Below are positions 20,031-32,300 of a DNA stretch of 64,000 nucleotides, piece by piece. Numbering within the stretch: the first letter of the stretch is position 1; the number at the start of each line of letters is the position of its first letter. The notes below the pieces were generated by a model. That model was not told the origin of the DNA. It saw only the letters and a program-made list of their open reading frames with translations, and did no database searches. The stretch is from Peltaster fructicola (Eukaryota > Ascomycota > Dothideomycetes). The position numbers and the translations under genes were made by a program. The stretch covers positions 868,001 to 932,000 of the forward strand of contig CP051141.1 of assembly GCA_001592805.2 (NCBI GenBank), in the 5' to 3' direction.

Positions 20031-22652
20031 GTTGGCGAGCAATGTCAATCCAGGGAGTTTGTGAGGAAGGAAAGGTGATCAAGAGGTACAAGGGAGGGGA
20101 TTGCAGCTATACTTAATCACTGCCCATACACTTATCGACGGCTATCTGCAGCATTCACTGTCGCATGCGCTAGAATGATAATCGAACATGTGAGCGACGG
20201 CGGACATGCCGCAATGAGTATAGCTGGCCACCGTATCGCCCTGACATGGAACAGACAAAAGACGTTTGAGTTGCCACATTGGTGGAAGCGCTGGTCGACG
20301 CTACAGCACTTGTGACCCTCTGGCAGTGAATAGCCGACGATCATTTTGAGTTGGGATCAAGCCAACTCTACCAGATGAGATGCAGACGTGGTGATTGGTC
20401 GAGGATTATCCTTCTCCGTGGCCTCGACAATCTTCCATGCGGACCACGATCCAAGAATGTACAGACGTTATCACTGCAGGAGGGCTCTCGATAAGAACTT
20501 CTTTTGTTCGATCCTGACGGTGTGGCAGATTGTGGTTCTCGAAATGATCTGCGCAGCAAGCTGGCGTCAGCCAAGACGAGCGGGAGGCACAAACGCCATG
20601 AAGATCCTTGCCAGCCCTTGATTTTCCATGTAACCTCACCTTGCGTTTGCAACAGTACGGCGGCGCTGGCCAGACGATCTCCTGCTTTTGTCGTGGGATG
20701 CATGGCGCAATTCGAGCGCGGAACCCGATAAGGGTTTCCAACTCCTCCTTCCATATGGCATCCAACAGATACAATTGGTCATAGCGGATGTTTCTAGTGG
20801 CCTTCCTCGTATCCTTTCTTCTGCAAGCAATTCTCGAGAAGGTAGTGGTCGGCCAATCTCCGAGCGAGCTTGGGAGCGGATCTCAGTCTAGCTTTGGTCG
20901 TTCATGCAGGTCAGCAGCTGGGACGTTTCCCTGTCTTACTTGCACCATGCATTCGACTGACCCAAGCTTTGAGGCTTACCTGTAAGTGGCAGGTCGAAAG
21001 TCTTATCATCTCGGAACGTCTGTAGGATCAATGCGGAGAACATCAGTTGACCATAATAACAGGAATGCCAAGACTATAGTCAACCATGGCCTCGGCGTGT
21101 CCGCTGTACGATTGACGCAGTAGACGGTAGGTAAATCTGTACGATAGATGCGGAATGTTGCTGCGCGCGCGGTGCTCGCGTGGTTGTGGGCATTCGCAGG
21201 AAAGTCAGATGGATAGTGATCTTGCGGCGTCCCTGCATGCAATCGAACGCTCTTATCAGTCGTCACTTCTTCAGGCGAAGACGGAATTGAGAAGGAGTAC
21301 GACGACCACGTAGGTCATACAACAACTTGAACGGTTCCGACTGATTGTGCTCCGAGCTGATCACTGGACCTGTGGCGCACCGCCAGAAGATTGGGTTGCT
21401 ACGTCGATTGAGCTGTTGCCGAGAGCCAAGGCACTTTAGTTTGTACTTTTGTCGTACAGCTACAACCGAGATATAAGTCAACGTTAGCATATATGTGTGG
21501 TAGAGGCTGGTGGCTGGCAAGAGCAGACGAGCACTACTGTTCAAGATTGAGCTCCATCTGCGCTTGGCTGATAAGCACTTCAACACTCTTATCACGAGCG
21601 GTGCGTCGAGGCGTACTACCACGTGCGAGTGGAGAGACATCGGCCACGCTGTATACGAGACATATAGTGGCGTTGACATGTAACAACGTCCACCAATCGT
21701 GTACAAGACAGATGTCGCTCTCATCATCGTGGAATGTCGTCTCGAGTTCCTTACAGTCTATGGTGTATCGGACTGCTGCTTGTGGTATGGGCACGTTGAC
21801 GATGTGCTTGCTGGCGTATATGGTCTATCAGACGTATTGTACGTATGTCCTGGGGAGTCATTGCTTCGAGACATCTCAGCTCGTGAGATAGCCGATCGTG
21901 ATGCCCACATCGTATCTAAAAAGCCTTGGCTGGTTGTTCCGCTGTGCCATGGTACGTGAGTGGATCTAGCACAGATCGCAGTGCCAGTTGCTCAGTTGAG
22001 ATTAGAGCGGCGTTCGACCTAAATCGTAACATGAATACGGGACATGAGTTTGGTGCTAGAAGCGGCTATCATCGCTAAAAATGGTCGTCGGAACTCTCGC
22101 TTGACCGTGAGATTGAGTAGTCATGAGTAGAGGTCAAGTCGGCTGGTGATAGCCCGGCTTTGTCATGGAGGGTCACTAAGAAGAAGTTGTAGCATTACCG
22201 CAGATAGGCCTTGTCGCACGCTGATCGGGGCTTTCAAAACTTCAGAGGCGTTGGCGACTTGGCTGCGCATAGGTATTGTCGTCTCAGGGCGGACATGATT
22301 CCGTAGCATCGAACGAGAGTTGCCATAATGTAAGGGACAGCCTTCCATAGGAACGGGTCCATTGGGACATTGATGGTAACTGGATTGTGCGACGCACTCG
22401 ACAGCTGAGTCGCGCATGACGCGCATGCCTGACAGGTCAAGTCAAGACATAGTCGTCACATGCATGCAGACGCACATGCTGCAGGGTTGTAGGAAGAAAG
22501 GCCATATTGGCAACGATGGAGTCAAACGGAGGAGCAAAGGTCGGCAGGAACTCTTTGCTTGGCAGCAAGCTTAGTCATGATTGACGTCGCTTCAACTTGC
22601 TAGCTACAGCACATCGTCCTCAATCTTAAACACTACACCATCGTTACAAACC
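20031..22652. other. Gene-free stretch of 2.6 kb
   Basis: The largest gap in the window. Frames up to ~150 codons occur on both strands but overlap each other, have ordinary random composition and show no motif. I see no tRNA, transposon ends or tandem repeats. The left end holds the OPT promoter, the right end the leader of the DscB-like gene. It may hold a non-coding RNA or eroded sequence, but nothing here can be supported. Confidence 0.5.
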
Positions 22653-23506
22653 ATGATCAGCTCCGGCTTCACGAACGCTCCTATCTCTCGAGTGCTGCTG
22701 ATAGCTGTAGTGCTGACAGCCGTGGCAGCGACTGTCACCGACAGCAAATACTATCTGTGGATCGAGGTCAGGCCACATCTTCTCGATTATGGACAGTACT
22801 GGAGGCTGCTCACATGGCAATTTGCATACACAAACAGCACTGAAGTCTTGTTCGCGGCCATGACTCTGTATCAGCTTCGCATCATCGAGCGCCTCTGGGG
22901 CAGCAAAAAGTTCCTTGTATGCAATCGTGATCGGTGAGTCTGAATGCGCTGACAGGCAAGTAATAGTCTTTTTTACTAGCTACACTTCCTTATACCTCAC
23001 TGCTGCCTCCACTGATCGTGGCACTCGTGCTTCGACCGCTCACCTTCGGCCAGGTGAACTACCTTCCAGCAGGACCGACAGCAATCATCTTTGCCCTGCT
23101 AGCACAATACCATGCCGCAATACCTTACGTATACAAATACCGACTGTCCTCCACGATACCTAGCACACAAGGCGAACGCGAATATGGCATGCTTCTGACC
23201 TCGAAAGCCACGTCATATGTGCTCCCATTACAGCTCGCGCTCTCTCAGCTCCCAGGCTCAGCCGTAGCGGCCGCCATTGGATGGATAGTGGGACTGGCAT
23301 ACAGAAGAGAAGTACTGCCGGGCGCAGCAAGGTGGCGCCTACCTAGCTGGATCATGGGCGGCGGCGATCAGAAGGAGCGGTATGACCACTTGCGTAGAAG
23401 GATGGAGGGCGAGGCGGGACGTGCCACAGGAGTGGAGGCTGACACGAATAACGTGAGGCGACGAGGCGTATTTGGTGGTCTGATGGATCAATTCAGAGCT
23501 GCGTGA
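22653..23506 (+). CDS. Rhomboid-like protein, Dsc E3 ligase subunit 2 (DscB) type
   Basis: Two exons, 22653-22916 and 22967-23506, with a 50-nt intron (GTATGC, CTGAC branch, TAATAG end) encode 267 aa. The frame is open upstream of 22653, but that ATG (MISSGFTNAPISRVLLIAVV) begins at a family-like position directly before the first helix. Features are SKYYLWIEVRPHLLDYGQYW with RLLTWQFAYTNSTE, an amphipathic segment LYQLRIIERLWGSKKF, and helices LSFLLATLPYTSLLPPL and NYLPAGPTAIIFALLAQY. This is the derlin/rhomboid pseudoprotease layout of UBAC2/Dsc2, which in the Golgi Dsc ligase helps activate SREBP and remove orphan membrane proteins. The C-terminal ubiquitin-binding UBA domain of fission yeast Dsc2 is not present; the tail is ~65 polar, Arg-rich residues. 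I favour DscB but another UBAC2-like role is possible. Confidence 0.75.
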
Positions 23507-23693
23507 GCATGCAGCGAGATTCTGACATAAGTATCGCCCTTCAGTACGGAAGGACAACTGTATGGATGACATGCAGTTCTACTCTTGGTTGATATGCCAG
23601 TATAATACACAGACGACATGCGTGACAGGCTAATTCGCCATCGAATGTCCTCTTACCAAGTCGCTATGCTGAAGGTCGAATGAATGGACACGC

Positions 23694-24766
23694 TTATCCC
23701 GCAACGAGAACCCATAGAAGGAAGACTGTGCTGTGGTCAGTATGCGGCCCAGCAGCTCAGAAGCACACTCACATATCATGAAAACGCCAAACATCTGAGC
23801 AATCAGCCATCGATTGCCTTGCACCCGGTTCCAGTATTTCATCAACTCCCGTTGTGCTCCCTCGACGTTGTCCACAACATCATCCGTGTTGGCATCAATC
23901 CTTTGGATCTGCTCTGCCTGTTCACTGACCATTTGTGCCAGCTGACCGAAGATACCTCCCAGCTCATTAATCGTCCGCTCTATTGCCTCTATCGCCTCGC
24001 CTCGCTGCTGTATATATGCATTCGAGCCCGATCCTTCTTCCATCAATTGTAATTGTGCTTGAGATTGCGCGCTGCTGCCGTATAACGGACTCGATGATGA
24101 TGGATCGAGCGAAAGTACATCTTGCGCAGCGCTTTGCTGTCCAGGTGCTGGACTCTTCCCTCGTGCAGGTGATGCGTACAATGGGCTGTCCGTTCGTCCT
24201 GGCGAGAGACCAGGCTGAGATTGCGCCGAGACGGACGACACGAAGTTGTCCTGTCTGCTTCTGCTCGCCTGTATATTCTTCGTCCGTACCTCTAATACCT
24301 CCTTGAAGTTCACACTGACATCCGCCAGCTTTCCTTGCAATAACACAACCACGTTCTTGTTGTGCTCGCCCTCTTGATCTGCCTTCGGACCATGTGGCTG
24401 CTTCGATAGTTGTTGCAGCGCTCCGATGTTCTGATTCAGCCCTGCTAGGTCCTGCTTGATCACATATGTCAACTCGGCAATCTCCACTGGTCGATCGTCA
24501 AACAATGTCTTTCTCTTTGCGAGCTCAGCTAGCCGCTGAAGCTTGCCCATGGTCGCGCTGATGCCACGCCCAATATTCGCAGCATTTCTTGCGAACTCGC
24601 TGCGCTGCTGTCTCGTAGGTGGTGTTGCTGTGCCATTGCTCTGTTGTGGTATTAAAAGCTGTGCCTGCGCGCCTCCTTTCCGTTGTTTCGCGAGCGTTTT
24701 TTGTGCTTGTACGAGGATGGAACGGAACTCTGGCGTCCTGTCTTGTATCGACTGCGTGACAGACAT
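23694..24766 (-). CDS. SED5: Syntaxin Sed5, Golgi Qa-SNARE
   Basis: Exon 1 is 24766-23773 and exon 2 is 23725-23694, with a 47-nt intron (GTGAGT..ACAG), giving 341 aa. The N-terminal peptide with DRTPEFRSI is the Sly1-binding motif of Sed5/syntaxin 5. The Habc bundle spans about 50-180, then comes a Ser/Pro-rich linker with SPGRTDSPLY repeats. The SNARE helix runs from IQQRGEAIEAIERTINELGG to VEGAQRELMKYW, with the zero-layer Gln inside SEQAEQIQRIDANTD. The last exon encodes only ten codons; splicing completes the membrane anchor RWLIAQMFGVFMI-FFLLWVLVAG, while reading through the intron would replace it by a hydrophilic tail. Sed5 drives fusion in ER-Golgi and intra-Golgi traffic. Confidence 0.95.
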
Positions 24767-25459
24767 GGTGTGTTATAAGTTGCGCGTATTCGTGATGGTA
24801 TCAGGATCGTGTAGCATTGATTGGTTGAAAGCGTAGGTAATCGAAAGTCGGGCTACTGGTACAGGAGTCTGCGACTGTCGCTTGTCGCAATGCTCAGGCG
24901 TTATGCGGCTTATGTCGTGGTATTATTGACCCAGATGTCGTGTACACTGCAGGGTCTCAATTGAGGCCATGCATTCACAACGGGCGATCCCGAGGCGAAC
25001 AAATATGTGGCGTTGTCGCTGCCAAGGTCGTGGAGACTATTACGTGGTGAGGCGCAGCTACCAAGAACAAGGAAGCTACATGTATCGTCCAATCCGCAGA
25101 CACATGAGCATTGTGTTCACCAGCGACCAGAGAGTACAATACACTTAACCACACCAGAAATAGAGATCGCCAAACCAAGCAGGGATCACTACAGACTGTG
25201 CGACGTGAGGATGCACATGCTCTCAGCTGTCTCTTGAAGCTATTCCCGCATACAATCCTGCTTTGCTGTCACCCCTCCCAGCATTCCCTCTCCATTACGA
25301 CGGTGCACTCGGGAACAACCTGGCATTTCATCAAGGCCATCGACCTTCATCACGCGTTTCATTCAAGCAAGATCGCGCGTTAAAACCTAACGAGGCTGCG
25401 ATAATCCATCGACAACAACATAGCCTCGATCTTACATGGCTAGCAGATAGACAGCCAAG
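24767..25459. other. Divergent intergenic region, SED5 and giant disordered protein
   Basis: 693 bp between two divergent starts. The right half is C/A/T-rich (about 25240-25460), like a long transcript leader. The overlapping short frames have no family signature. Confidence 0.5.
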
Positions 25460-28400
25460 ATGGCACGACCGGGACCTCCAGGCGCAGGTCCACCACGTCA
25501 ACCGCCCATTTCATTCAAGACCGTGCCTGGTCGCAACAGAACACAGAAATGGAATCAGGCGAAGACATACAACTATGACGGCGATGACTGGGGAGGATAT
25601 GATCCGTACGATGAGTATGGAGGTGACATCAACGATGCCTCAGCAGCACAGACGGGACCTTACCCATCTGCAGCAGCTGCATACCCACAACAACCTTTGC
25701 AGCGTCAACAGAGCTTCGAGAGTGGGAGCGAGCGCCGACAGTTTAGTGCTCCACTCCCTGACGACCGCAGCCGTAGTCCTGCAAAGAGTACTGGAAGCAG
25801 CGGATACTCAGATCGAGGAGGACAACGGAGACGTGAATACTCGAACCCAGCCCAAGTGCCACCACCTCTCAACACCCGAACGAGCCCTGTAAGACCAAAT
25901 GACGACTCCTTGAACAAGGACGCCATGATCTCCGAACATGGAAATACAGATGCGACCTCACCCTCCGGAAAGTCAGATAAGCCTCTACCTTTCATCAGGC
26001 CTAGTGATATCTACAAGCGAATGGCCGAAGAAAAGGAGAAGGAAAGACAGTCATCGGATTCGAGCAGGCCAAGTATGGAGTCTATCCATCGTGAAGGCAC
26101 ACCTGGTAGTGTCGCTGGATCTTCACAGAGACCGTTGTCGACTGTACAGGAGCGACCTGGTAGCGGTGATATCTCAACCTTGATCCAGCATGATCCTCCC
26201 CATATGCATCCAGGCTATGGAGCGTCACAGCCAATATCCACTGCAAGGCCGCTTCTACCGCCTGTGGCTGCCATATCCGACTTTGGAATGGACATCCTAG
26301 GTGGTAGTAGTAGCACTACTCAGCATGTCGATGCACCACAACCAGCTTCGTCGCAACAACGAGCCGTCAATACTGCCTATTCCGAGCCTGCGCAACACAC
26401 TGCGCCATTAGCCTCTCGCTCACAGCAAAGCACAACCGGACTACAGAACGTGGTGCAGACAGCTTTCGATAGGCAGGACTCCACAGCATCATCAGTGTAT
26501 AGCAGACAACCGCATGATGTAAGCCGCAGCAACACCAACTCGACCTCCTCGATCAGCCCTATCATGTCGCGAGTACCTTCAACTGCTACAGCGTTTCAGC
26601 GACAGCAAGACTGGGATACTTCAGTCCCTCCTATTGCCGAAGAGCCAGCTGGTAGCCATTCTCGGTCCGCATCTGGTGAGACTGTGGTTCCTCCATCGCA
26701 TCACAACTTCAGCTCTCTAGCCGCAGCTTCCATTGAGCCTGCTACTAGTGCTGACAACCCATATCGACGAAGCTTGAACCCGACTGGTGGATCACCTGCA
26801 CACACTCCCGCATTGGAGACCGTGGAGCCCAAGCAATTGAGCAATCCTATGAGCGCACAGATTACAACAGCAGAACCAGAACCGGAAGCCAGAGCAACTG
26901 GTCGTCCAAGAGCAGGGACTGATTACAGTCTTCGCGAAGCAGATCTGGCCCAAGAAGCCAGCTCTGCAACATCGCCGGTACAGACTCACGAACTTGCACA
27001 AACGCAGACCGCACTGCAGAACGATTTTCTCAACGAACATAGCTCTACTTCGACCTCACAGAGAGCGGCATTCGACGCCACCCCAGATACATCTGCATTA
27101 CCAACTCAATCGCCGCTAGCGACAGGCACTTCAGGCACATCCACTGCTGCAGCTTTGGCCGTTCCGCCGCAACCAAAGACAAGTCAGTCGAGCACAACAC
27201 CAGCAGCGTCTCTTACAGCTCCTTCGCACCCTCAGCGTCTTAATAGCTTCCAGCCTCATATGCCTGGTGAATGGATCAGTCCAGCGCCAACACCAGCAAC
27301 AGAGATGTCGCAGCCGGCGCTTCCCCAACTAGCTGCAGCTGCACCACCAACTGCTAGTCCCCTAGCTCAGGAGGTCAAGACTCACGAGAGAAATACTGAT
27401 GATGAAGAGATCCCAGACTTTACGCCAAACGCCTCACGGAAGCCACAAGAAGACAACCTGAGCGGTGCTCTCACCGCGGTGAAAGACGCTGGATCGGCTT
27501 TGGGTGCAGCACTCTTGAGTGGTGTAGGTTTAGGCCACCAAACAAGAGATTTTGCATCAGAGGAGCCTTCTGAACCCGTCGAACAACCAGTATCACACCC
27601 ACGTAATCAATCAGGTGCGATCACATCACGAATGCCACTGTACCGAGAGCTTAGCGAAGCGCCGACCGAGAGCAATGCAAGCATTGCCAGCGACATTCCG
27701 CCAACACCTCCCGCCAAAGACGATGGCATGCATGCTGGAACATTTGCCGGCTCGGAAGCATATTCCAAGTCTACTCGAACGAACCAACAGTCAAGCGCAC
27801 CAGAAGCTCGACCTCCGCTGTCCACGAATGTGTCTACTAGCGAATACGAGAGCGATCGATTGAGGAAGGACATTGAACGATCACTCAATGAGCACGTCAG
27901 CCCAGTCCCAGATGTGACTGTAGCGGCTCCACCAAAGACTGAACTCATGACATCGCAGAGCACTCAACTTGGCACTGGCTCTCAAGTTCCATCACAGGCT
28001 GCGACGAAGACCGCTCCAGACCCGTCATTGCTCTCGGCTACTGCTCGACCAGTACTCCTTGATCAACGATTCAGCTGGGAGAGCCAACATGAAACAGCCG
28101 GCAGACCCACCGTACCTATGGCAGTGGTTGGTGAACTACCAGGCGACAAAGACAGGCAGAGCTACGAACGTCCTTCTGACGGTCAAGGATTACATGTCGT
28201 CAATGCACCACCTCAAGAGCTAGTCTCACCACTTGGCGCAGATGAGGTTAGTCCCCTCACACCAACGCAGACCATTGCTGTTCCCATTTCTCAAAAGCTG
28301 GACATACCTGCTGGAGAAAGTATTAAGAGGACTGAGCTGTCGCCATCACCAGTGTCCATGGACGATAGTTCACATATTCCTTCGTACTACGCTGGTGTGA

Positions 28401-29023
28401 CTGGCGGAGCTCTCGATGCGCTCAGTAACTCACCCGACCTGAAATCACCTGATGAGGTAGGGCAGGAACCCGAAGAGCAGGTGACAGTACCCCTGCAAGC
28501 TGCTGTCCCAGTACAAAAGCCGGACTCTAGCAGACAGTCTGGTCGTATACCACCATTCAGAGAGATACTGGCTATCAAGGAGGCTCCAGAGCGCATCAAG
28601 ACATATGCAGACACAAGACAGAGCTTCGCTGAGATGAACACTGGATTGAACAACTGGATGAGCGGTATGCTTGCGAAGCATGCGGAGCACTCCGACCTTG
28701 TCACTCCCACTGGCGCATTCAATGCTCAGAGCGTACAAATTGATTCCAACAGCATGGGTAGAGGTCATCGCCATAACCCAAGCTTGCTGAAGATCAAGCA
28801 ATTTGCTGGTGGTCTCGACCCTTCCAAGAGCTATACCGAAGCTGCACCCGACACTCCACCCAAAGACTACGACGGCAATCGACAGCAGATGGAAAAGATG
28901 CAAGCTAAGGGCAAAGACCTCATGAAGAGCGCAGGTGCATTTGGCGGCAAGGCCCAAGCAGGTGCAATGGGTCTGCTCGCCAAGGGAAGAAGCAGATTTG
29001 GTCGTGGTGAGAAGGTAGAGTAA
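25460..29023 (+). CDS. Large disordered protein, possibly the 5' part of a longer gene
   Basis: An intronless 1187-codon frame starting at the ATG at 25460. The N-terminus is MARPGPPGAGPPRQPP, followed by a conserved-looking block SFKTVPGRNRTQKWNQAKTY and DGDDWGGYDPYDEYGG (about residues 18-56), an acidic, Trp/Tyr-rich motif seen at the N-terminus of large uncharacterised Pezizomycotina proteins. Some 950 residues of Ser/Pro/Gln/Ala-rich low complexity follow. Near 1028-1080 is another folded-looking block, RIPPFREILAIKEAPERIKT then RQSFAEMNTGLNNWMSGML. The C-terminus is Gly/Ala/Lys-rich (AGAMGLLAKGRSRFGRGEK). No enzyme motif or membrane helix is seen; a scaffold role is a guess. A GTAGAG at 29015 could splice in phase to the AG at 29313, joining this to the next frame into a ~2507-aa protein; if so, the last two codons here are intron. 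Confidence 0.75.
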   Translation: MARPGPPGAGPPRQPPISFKTVPGRNRTQKWNQAKTYNYDGDDWGGYDPYDEYGGDINDASAAQTGPYPSAAAAYPQQPLQRQQSFESGSERRQFSAPLPDDRSRSPAKSTGSSGYSDRGGQRRREYSNPAQVPPPLNTRTSPVRPNDDSLNKDAMISEHGNTDATSPSGKSDKPLPFIRPSDIYKRMAEEKEKERQSSDSSRPSMESIHREGTPGSVAGSSQRPLSTVQERPGSGDISTLIQHDPPHMHPGYGASQPISTARPLLPPVAAISDFGMDILGGSSSTTQHVDAPQPASSQQRAVNTAYSEPAQHTAPLASRSQQSTTGLQNVVQTAFDRQDSTASSVYSRQPHDVSRSNTNSTSSISPIMSRVPSTATAFQRQQDWDTSVPPIAEEPAGSHSRSASGETVVPPSHHNFSSLAAASIEPATSADNPYRRSLNPTGGSPAHTPALETVEPKQLSNPMSAQITTAEPEPEARATGRPRAGTDYSLREADLAQEASSATSPVQTHELAQTQTALQNDFLNEHSSTSTSQRAAFDATPDTSALPTQSPLATGTSGTSTAAALAVPPQPKTSQSSTTPAASLTAPSHPQRLNSFQPHMPGEWISPAPTPATEMSQPALPQLAAAAPPTASPLAQEVKTHERNTDDEEIPDFTPNASRKPQEDNLSGALTAVKDAGSALGAALLSGVGLGHQTRDFASEEPSEPVEQPVSHPRNQSGAITSRMPLYRELSEAPTESNASIASDIPPTPPAKDDGMHAGTFAGSEAYSKSTRTNQQSSAPEARPPLSTNVSTSEYESDRLRKDIERSLNEHVSPVPDVTVAAPPKTELMTSQSTQLGTGSQVPSQAATKTAPDPSLLSATARPVLLDQRFSWESQHETAGRPTVPMAVVGELPGDKDRQSYERPSDGQGLHVVNAPPQELVSPLGADEVSPLTPTQTIAVPISQKLDIPAGESIKRTELSPSPVSMDDSSHIPSYYAGVTGGALDALSNSPDLKSPDEVGQEPEEQVTVPLQAAVPVQKPDSSRQSGRIPPFREILAIKEAPERIKTYADTRQSFAEMNTGLNNWMSGMLAKHAEHSDLVTPTGAFNAQSVQIDSNSMGRGHRHNPSLLKIKQFAGGLDPSKSYTEAAPDTPPKDYDGNRQQMEKMQAKGKDLMKSAGAFGGKAQAGAMGLLAKGRSRFGRGEKVE

Positions 29024-29160
29024 TCCCCTCTCTTATGTTCCCATCTTGCTGGCGGTGTACTGGCAACACTCTTGCATCGTATGGCTCTGTTGCTGAAACT
29101 CGGCCTTCTTAGGACAACTGAGCGTTCGGCAACATGGTCTCGATGCTTGATGTGTATGCC

Positions 29161-29167
29161 TATAAAA
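29161..29167 (+). promoter_or_regulatory. TATA-like element between the two giant frames
   Basis: TATAAAA occurs about 150 bp before the open frame that begins at 29314. It would suit a promoter for a separate second gene, arguing against the single-gene model, but the second frame has no ATG near its start, so it is weak evidence. Confidence 0.3.
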
Positions 29168-29313
29168 TGGAAACAGCAACTGCTGCACGACATGCATGTT
29201 TCTCTCAAAGCCTACCTTGTCACTATACACTGGTTTCTGTCTGTGCAAACCACATAATTACGATTCATTATTTCATCTCATCTGGACTGTAGCTTATCAT
29301 AGTTTCTCAATAG

Positions 29314-32300
29314 GCAAAGACACCTCCTCCAATATCAACATCTCAACGACGAGCCTCACGAACACTTGCATCACCGACACTAGCAGCCGAGCTAGCACGC
29401 GACCTTACAGGATCCAACCACGCTGCTACATTTGGTGAACCTAGAGCTGACAATGACAATCATGCCGACGAAGTGATTAGCGGTACACCTGCTGCAGAGA
29501 AGGATGTCCGCACGACAAGGCAGCCAGAGAACGAAGTCGAGACACGACCCGGCTTCCTGGCACGACTTCGAAGTCGCTCGAGAAGTCTGACTCGAAGCCT
29601 GTCGAGGCCTAATAGCGTGGCTATTGCTGAAGACGGCACAGAGATCAGAAAGTCTAGGACTCATAGCAGAAGTCGCTCGCGACCCGGCAGTCTAATACTT
29701 CTGTCAAGCAGTCGTAGTGAAGATGCTAGTGCTGACAAGACAGTGGATACGGATGACATCCCAGCAGTTCCAAGCTTGAAACCCGACACCACGGCGCTTG
29801 TACAGCAGACACGGACAGAAGTACGGGAGCATGGTGAGGCGTTACCACGACTGTCCGAAGGTAATGAAGGAAGCACGACCAGAATTGGGGTGCTACCCAG
29901 TCCGTCGACCTTCGCATTCTCTGAGCATACTGCGAGTCCTGTAAAGCCTCGAAGAGATTCACTAGCTGCACGTCTGGCCAAGCGCGAGGATCTCAAAGAT
30001 CTAATCAGACCAGACACTGGCACAGAATCGATCAGTGCAGTCAACGACGAGCAGGAGGCAGGCACTCGAGGCACCAAGTCCTTGGATGTACAGCCTGTGC
30101 GGCCGAGTAAGCATCATCGCCGATCAAGCGATCTGTTCACCTTGCCGAGTCAGCTGAAGTTGCCACCTCTGCTACCTATGTGGCCACAATCTCTGTCCGA
30201 CGAGGCAGCGACGGCTGAACCATCCGAAGGACGAAATGATGCGCCTGCGCAGAACGCTGTGCCTGGTCATGCCAGCTCAGCAGTGCTTGACAACCACAGA
30301 TTGGATCCTGGCCGTCCCGAGTATGTTCCAAGGCAAGAGAAGTCTTCCACTCTTCATGGACAAGAATCTGCAGTGACGAGTGCACTTGACGAACTGATGG
30401 TTCCGAGAGAAGCTATTGAGGTCCAGCCGGTGTCTTCGCCGTCAGATAACGAGCAGCTGCAAGAGAGTAACAAGCATCAGTCCGTCGTGATGCTTCCTGC
30501 CATCAGGCAATCAGACGAAAGCAGCAACAACCCGGCTCAAGTCGACGTACAGGGCACTGATGAGACCGAGAAGCAAGCTTTATTGCCTCGGACGATACCA
30601 CACAACACTGAGCGGCCAGGAGTGCACCGCGCCAGTGAGAGCATCAAGCAGCAGCCGACCATGCTTCCACAAACTATGCATGAGCCTAGTCAGCAGCAAC
30701 AGCCACTTTTGACGCCTCCAATCACTCACGACATTATTGAGCCGCAACAACGAGACGTGCTGCCAGTGTTGACGCATGACGATAGCGAAAGCCAGCCACT
30801 TCAAAAAACAGACCATCGTGGTGATCAGCAGCCGCTTGAGAACAAATCTCTTCTGCAAGATGCGAGCTTGCAGGCAAGTGGCGTCACGCCTTCGATGCCA
30901 ACAACGGAGCAAGCAGATACTGTGACCGGAGCAGAAAGAGAATCAAAAACGCTCAAAGCTGGGCATGTGCATCCACTCTCGCCAGAAGACCAAACCGTTG
31001 CAATCAGCATTCAACCAGAGAAAAACACTCAGCTCTCGCAAGCAGCTGGTCCCTCGATGCCGCTATCTGCCACCGATGATGTTGTACCAGCGGATACGGC
31101 ACACATCATAGAGGTTGCCCATGATACAACACTTGACTCCGACAGAAGAAGCGTCATCTCGGCCGAAGAGCGAAACGAAATAGAGGCGGATAGACAAAGC
31201 GTCAAGTCCGATCGCTCTGCTGTGTCCAGTCTTGACAGAGCCGAACAACCTGGCACGGTAACGATCATACAGCCCACCACGCAGATTGCGTCGATCCAAA
31301 TGCATGCACAGAAAGACGAGCCAGCGCCTCAGATGTCTTCACAAGCAGTACCAGCTGGACCCTTTGCTACAGTCTTCAAGCCATTGGACGATATGGACAT
31401 GGTGCCAGCGCTCCGCGTCTCCCAAGATCTTACGAGATCGATGGGCGCCAATGATAGATTTGCTCAGCGGCATTACAATCCTCCTCAAGATCAGACCAGG
31501 CCGATGTCATTCTCACCCTTACCACGTGACGAGGCAGGGAGACCTCAACAAGAGTCAATCGACAGAGCTGCTCGTCCGACATCTGCAATCGATCTTAGCG
31601 ATTACGCTGGACAACCAACAGGGATTCCTCCTACGCAGGTGCATCCACTGTTCAGGAAAGGCCAGAAAGAGATTGCTCCCATGCCAACAACAGTTCGAGA
31701 TGCGGCGAAGCCAAGACTCTCGGCCACGGTCTTCCCATCAAGCAGCCAGATCGACGATCAGTATGGGCTAGAAGACGCACAGTCTTCTGCAGTGGTCGAA
31801 GATGTGCCCGTCGCTGAGCCTGTGGAAAGGAAGTCGAAGCGTAAATCTGGGCTGTGGGAGTCTCTTCGACGTATGTCGAGTGGAGGGCCACCAGCGGACA
31901 ATGCTGTACAGGGCAATGCACCACCTGTACCTGCAGACTCGCGCCGTAGGAGCATGTTGGGCTTACCAACCAAGCAGCATGAGGCCGGTGTGCGCCCGAA
32001 TACTCTGAAGAAAACACAACGCTCTTCGTCCAATGCGGCTGATGCGGATAAGAAGAAACGTTTCTCGGGTTTTGGATCTCTGTTTGGCAGATCGAACACA
32101 CCAGGGCCATCAGCAACGAGGTCAAGCAAACTGGTCAAGAAAGCTCCTGCACCAGTGCCAATAGATACTCAGGTCGAGCATCCCGCACAGGGATACTACA
32201 GGCAACCTGCGCCCGCGAATTACCAAGACTTCGAAGCTGCTCGGCGTCGGGAAGCCTCACAACAACAATTGGCATCACCTGTGGTTGAGCAGATGCCGCC

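Noticed and set aside
20368-20774. Overlapping minus-strand frames of 120-130 codons upstream of the OPT gene
   Set aside because: Composition is random-like, with no motif, and similar frames exist on the other strand.
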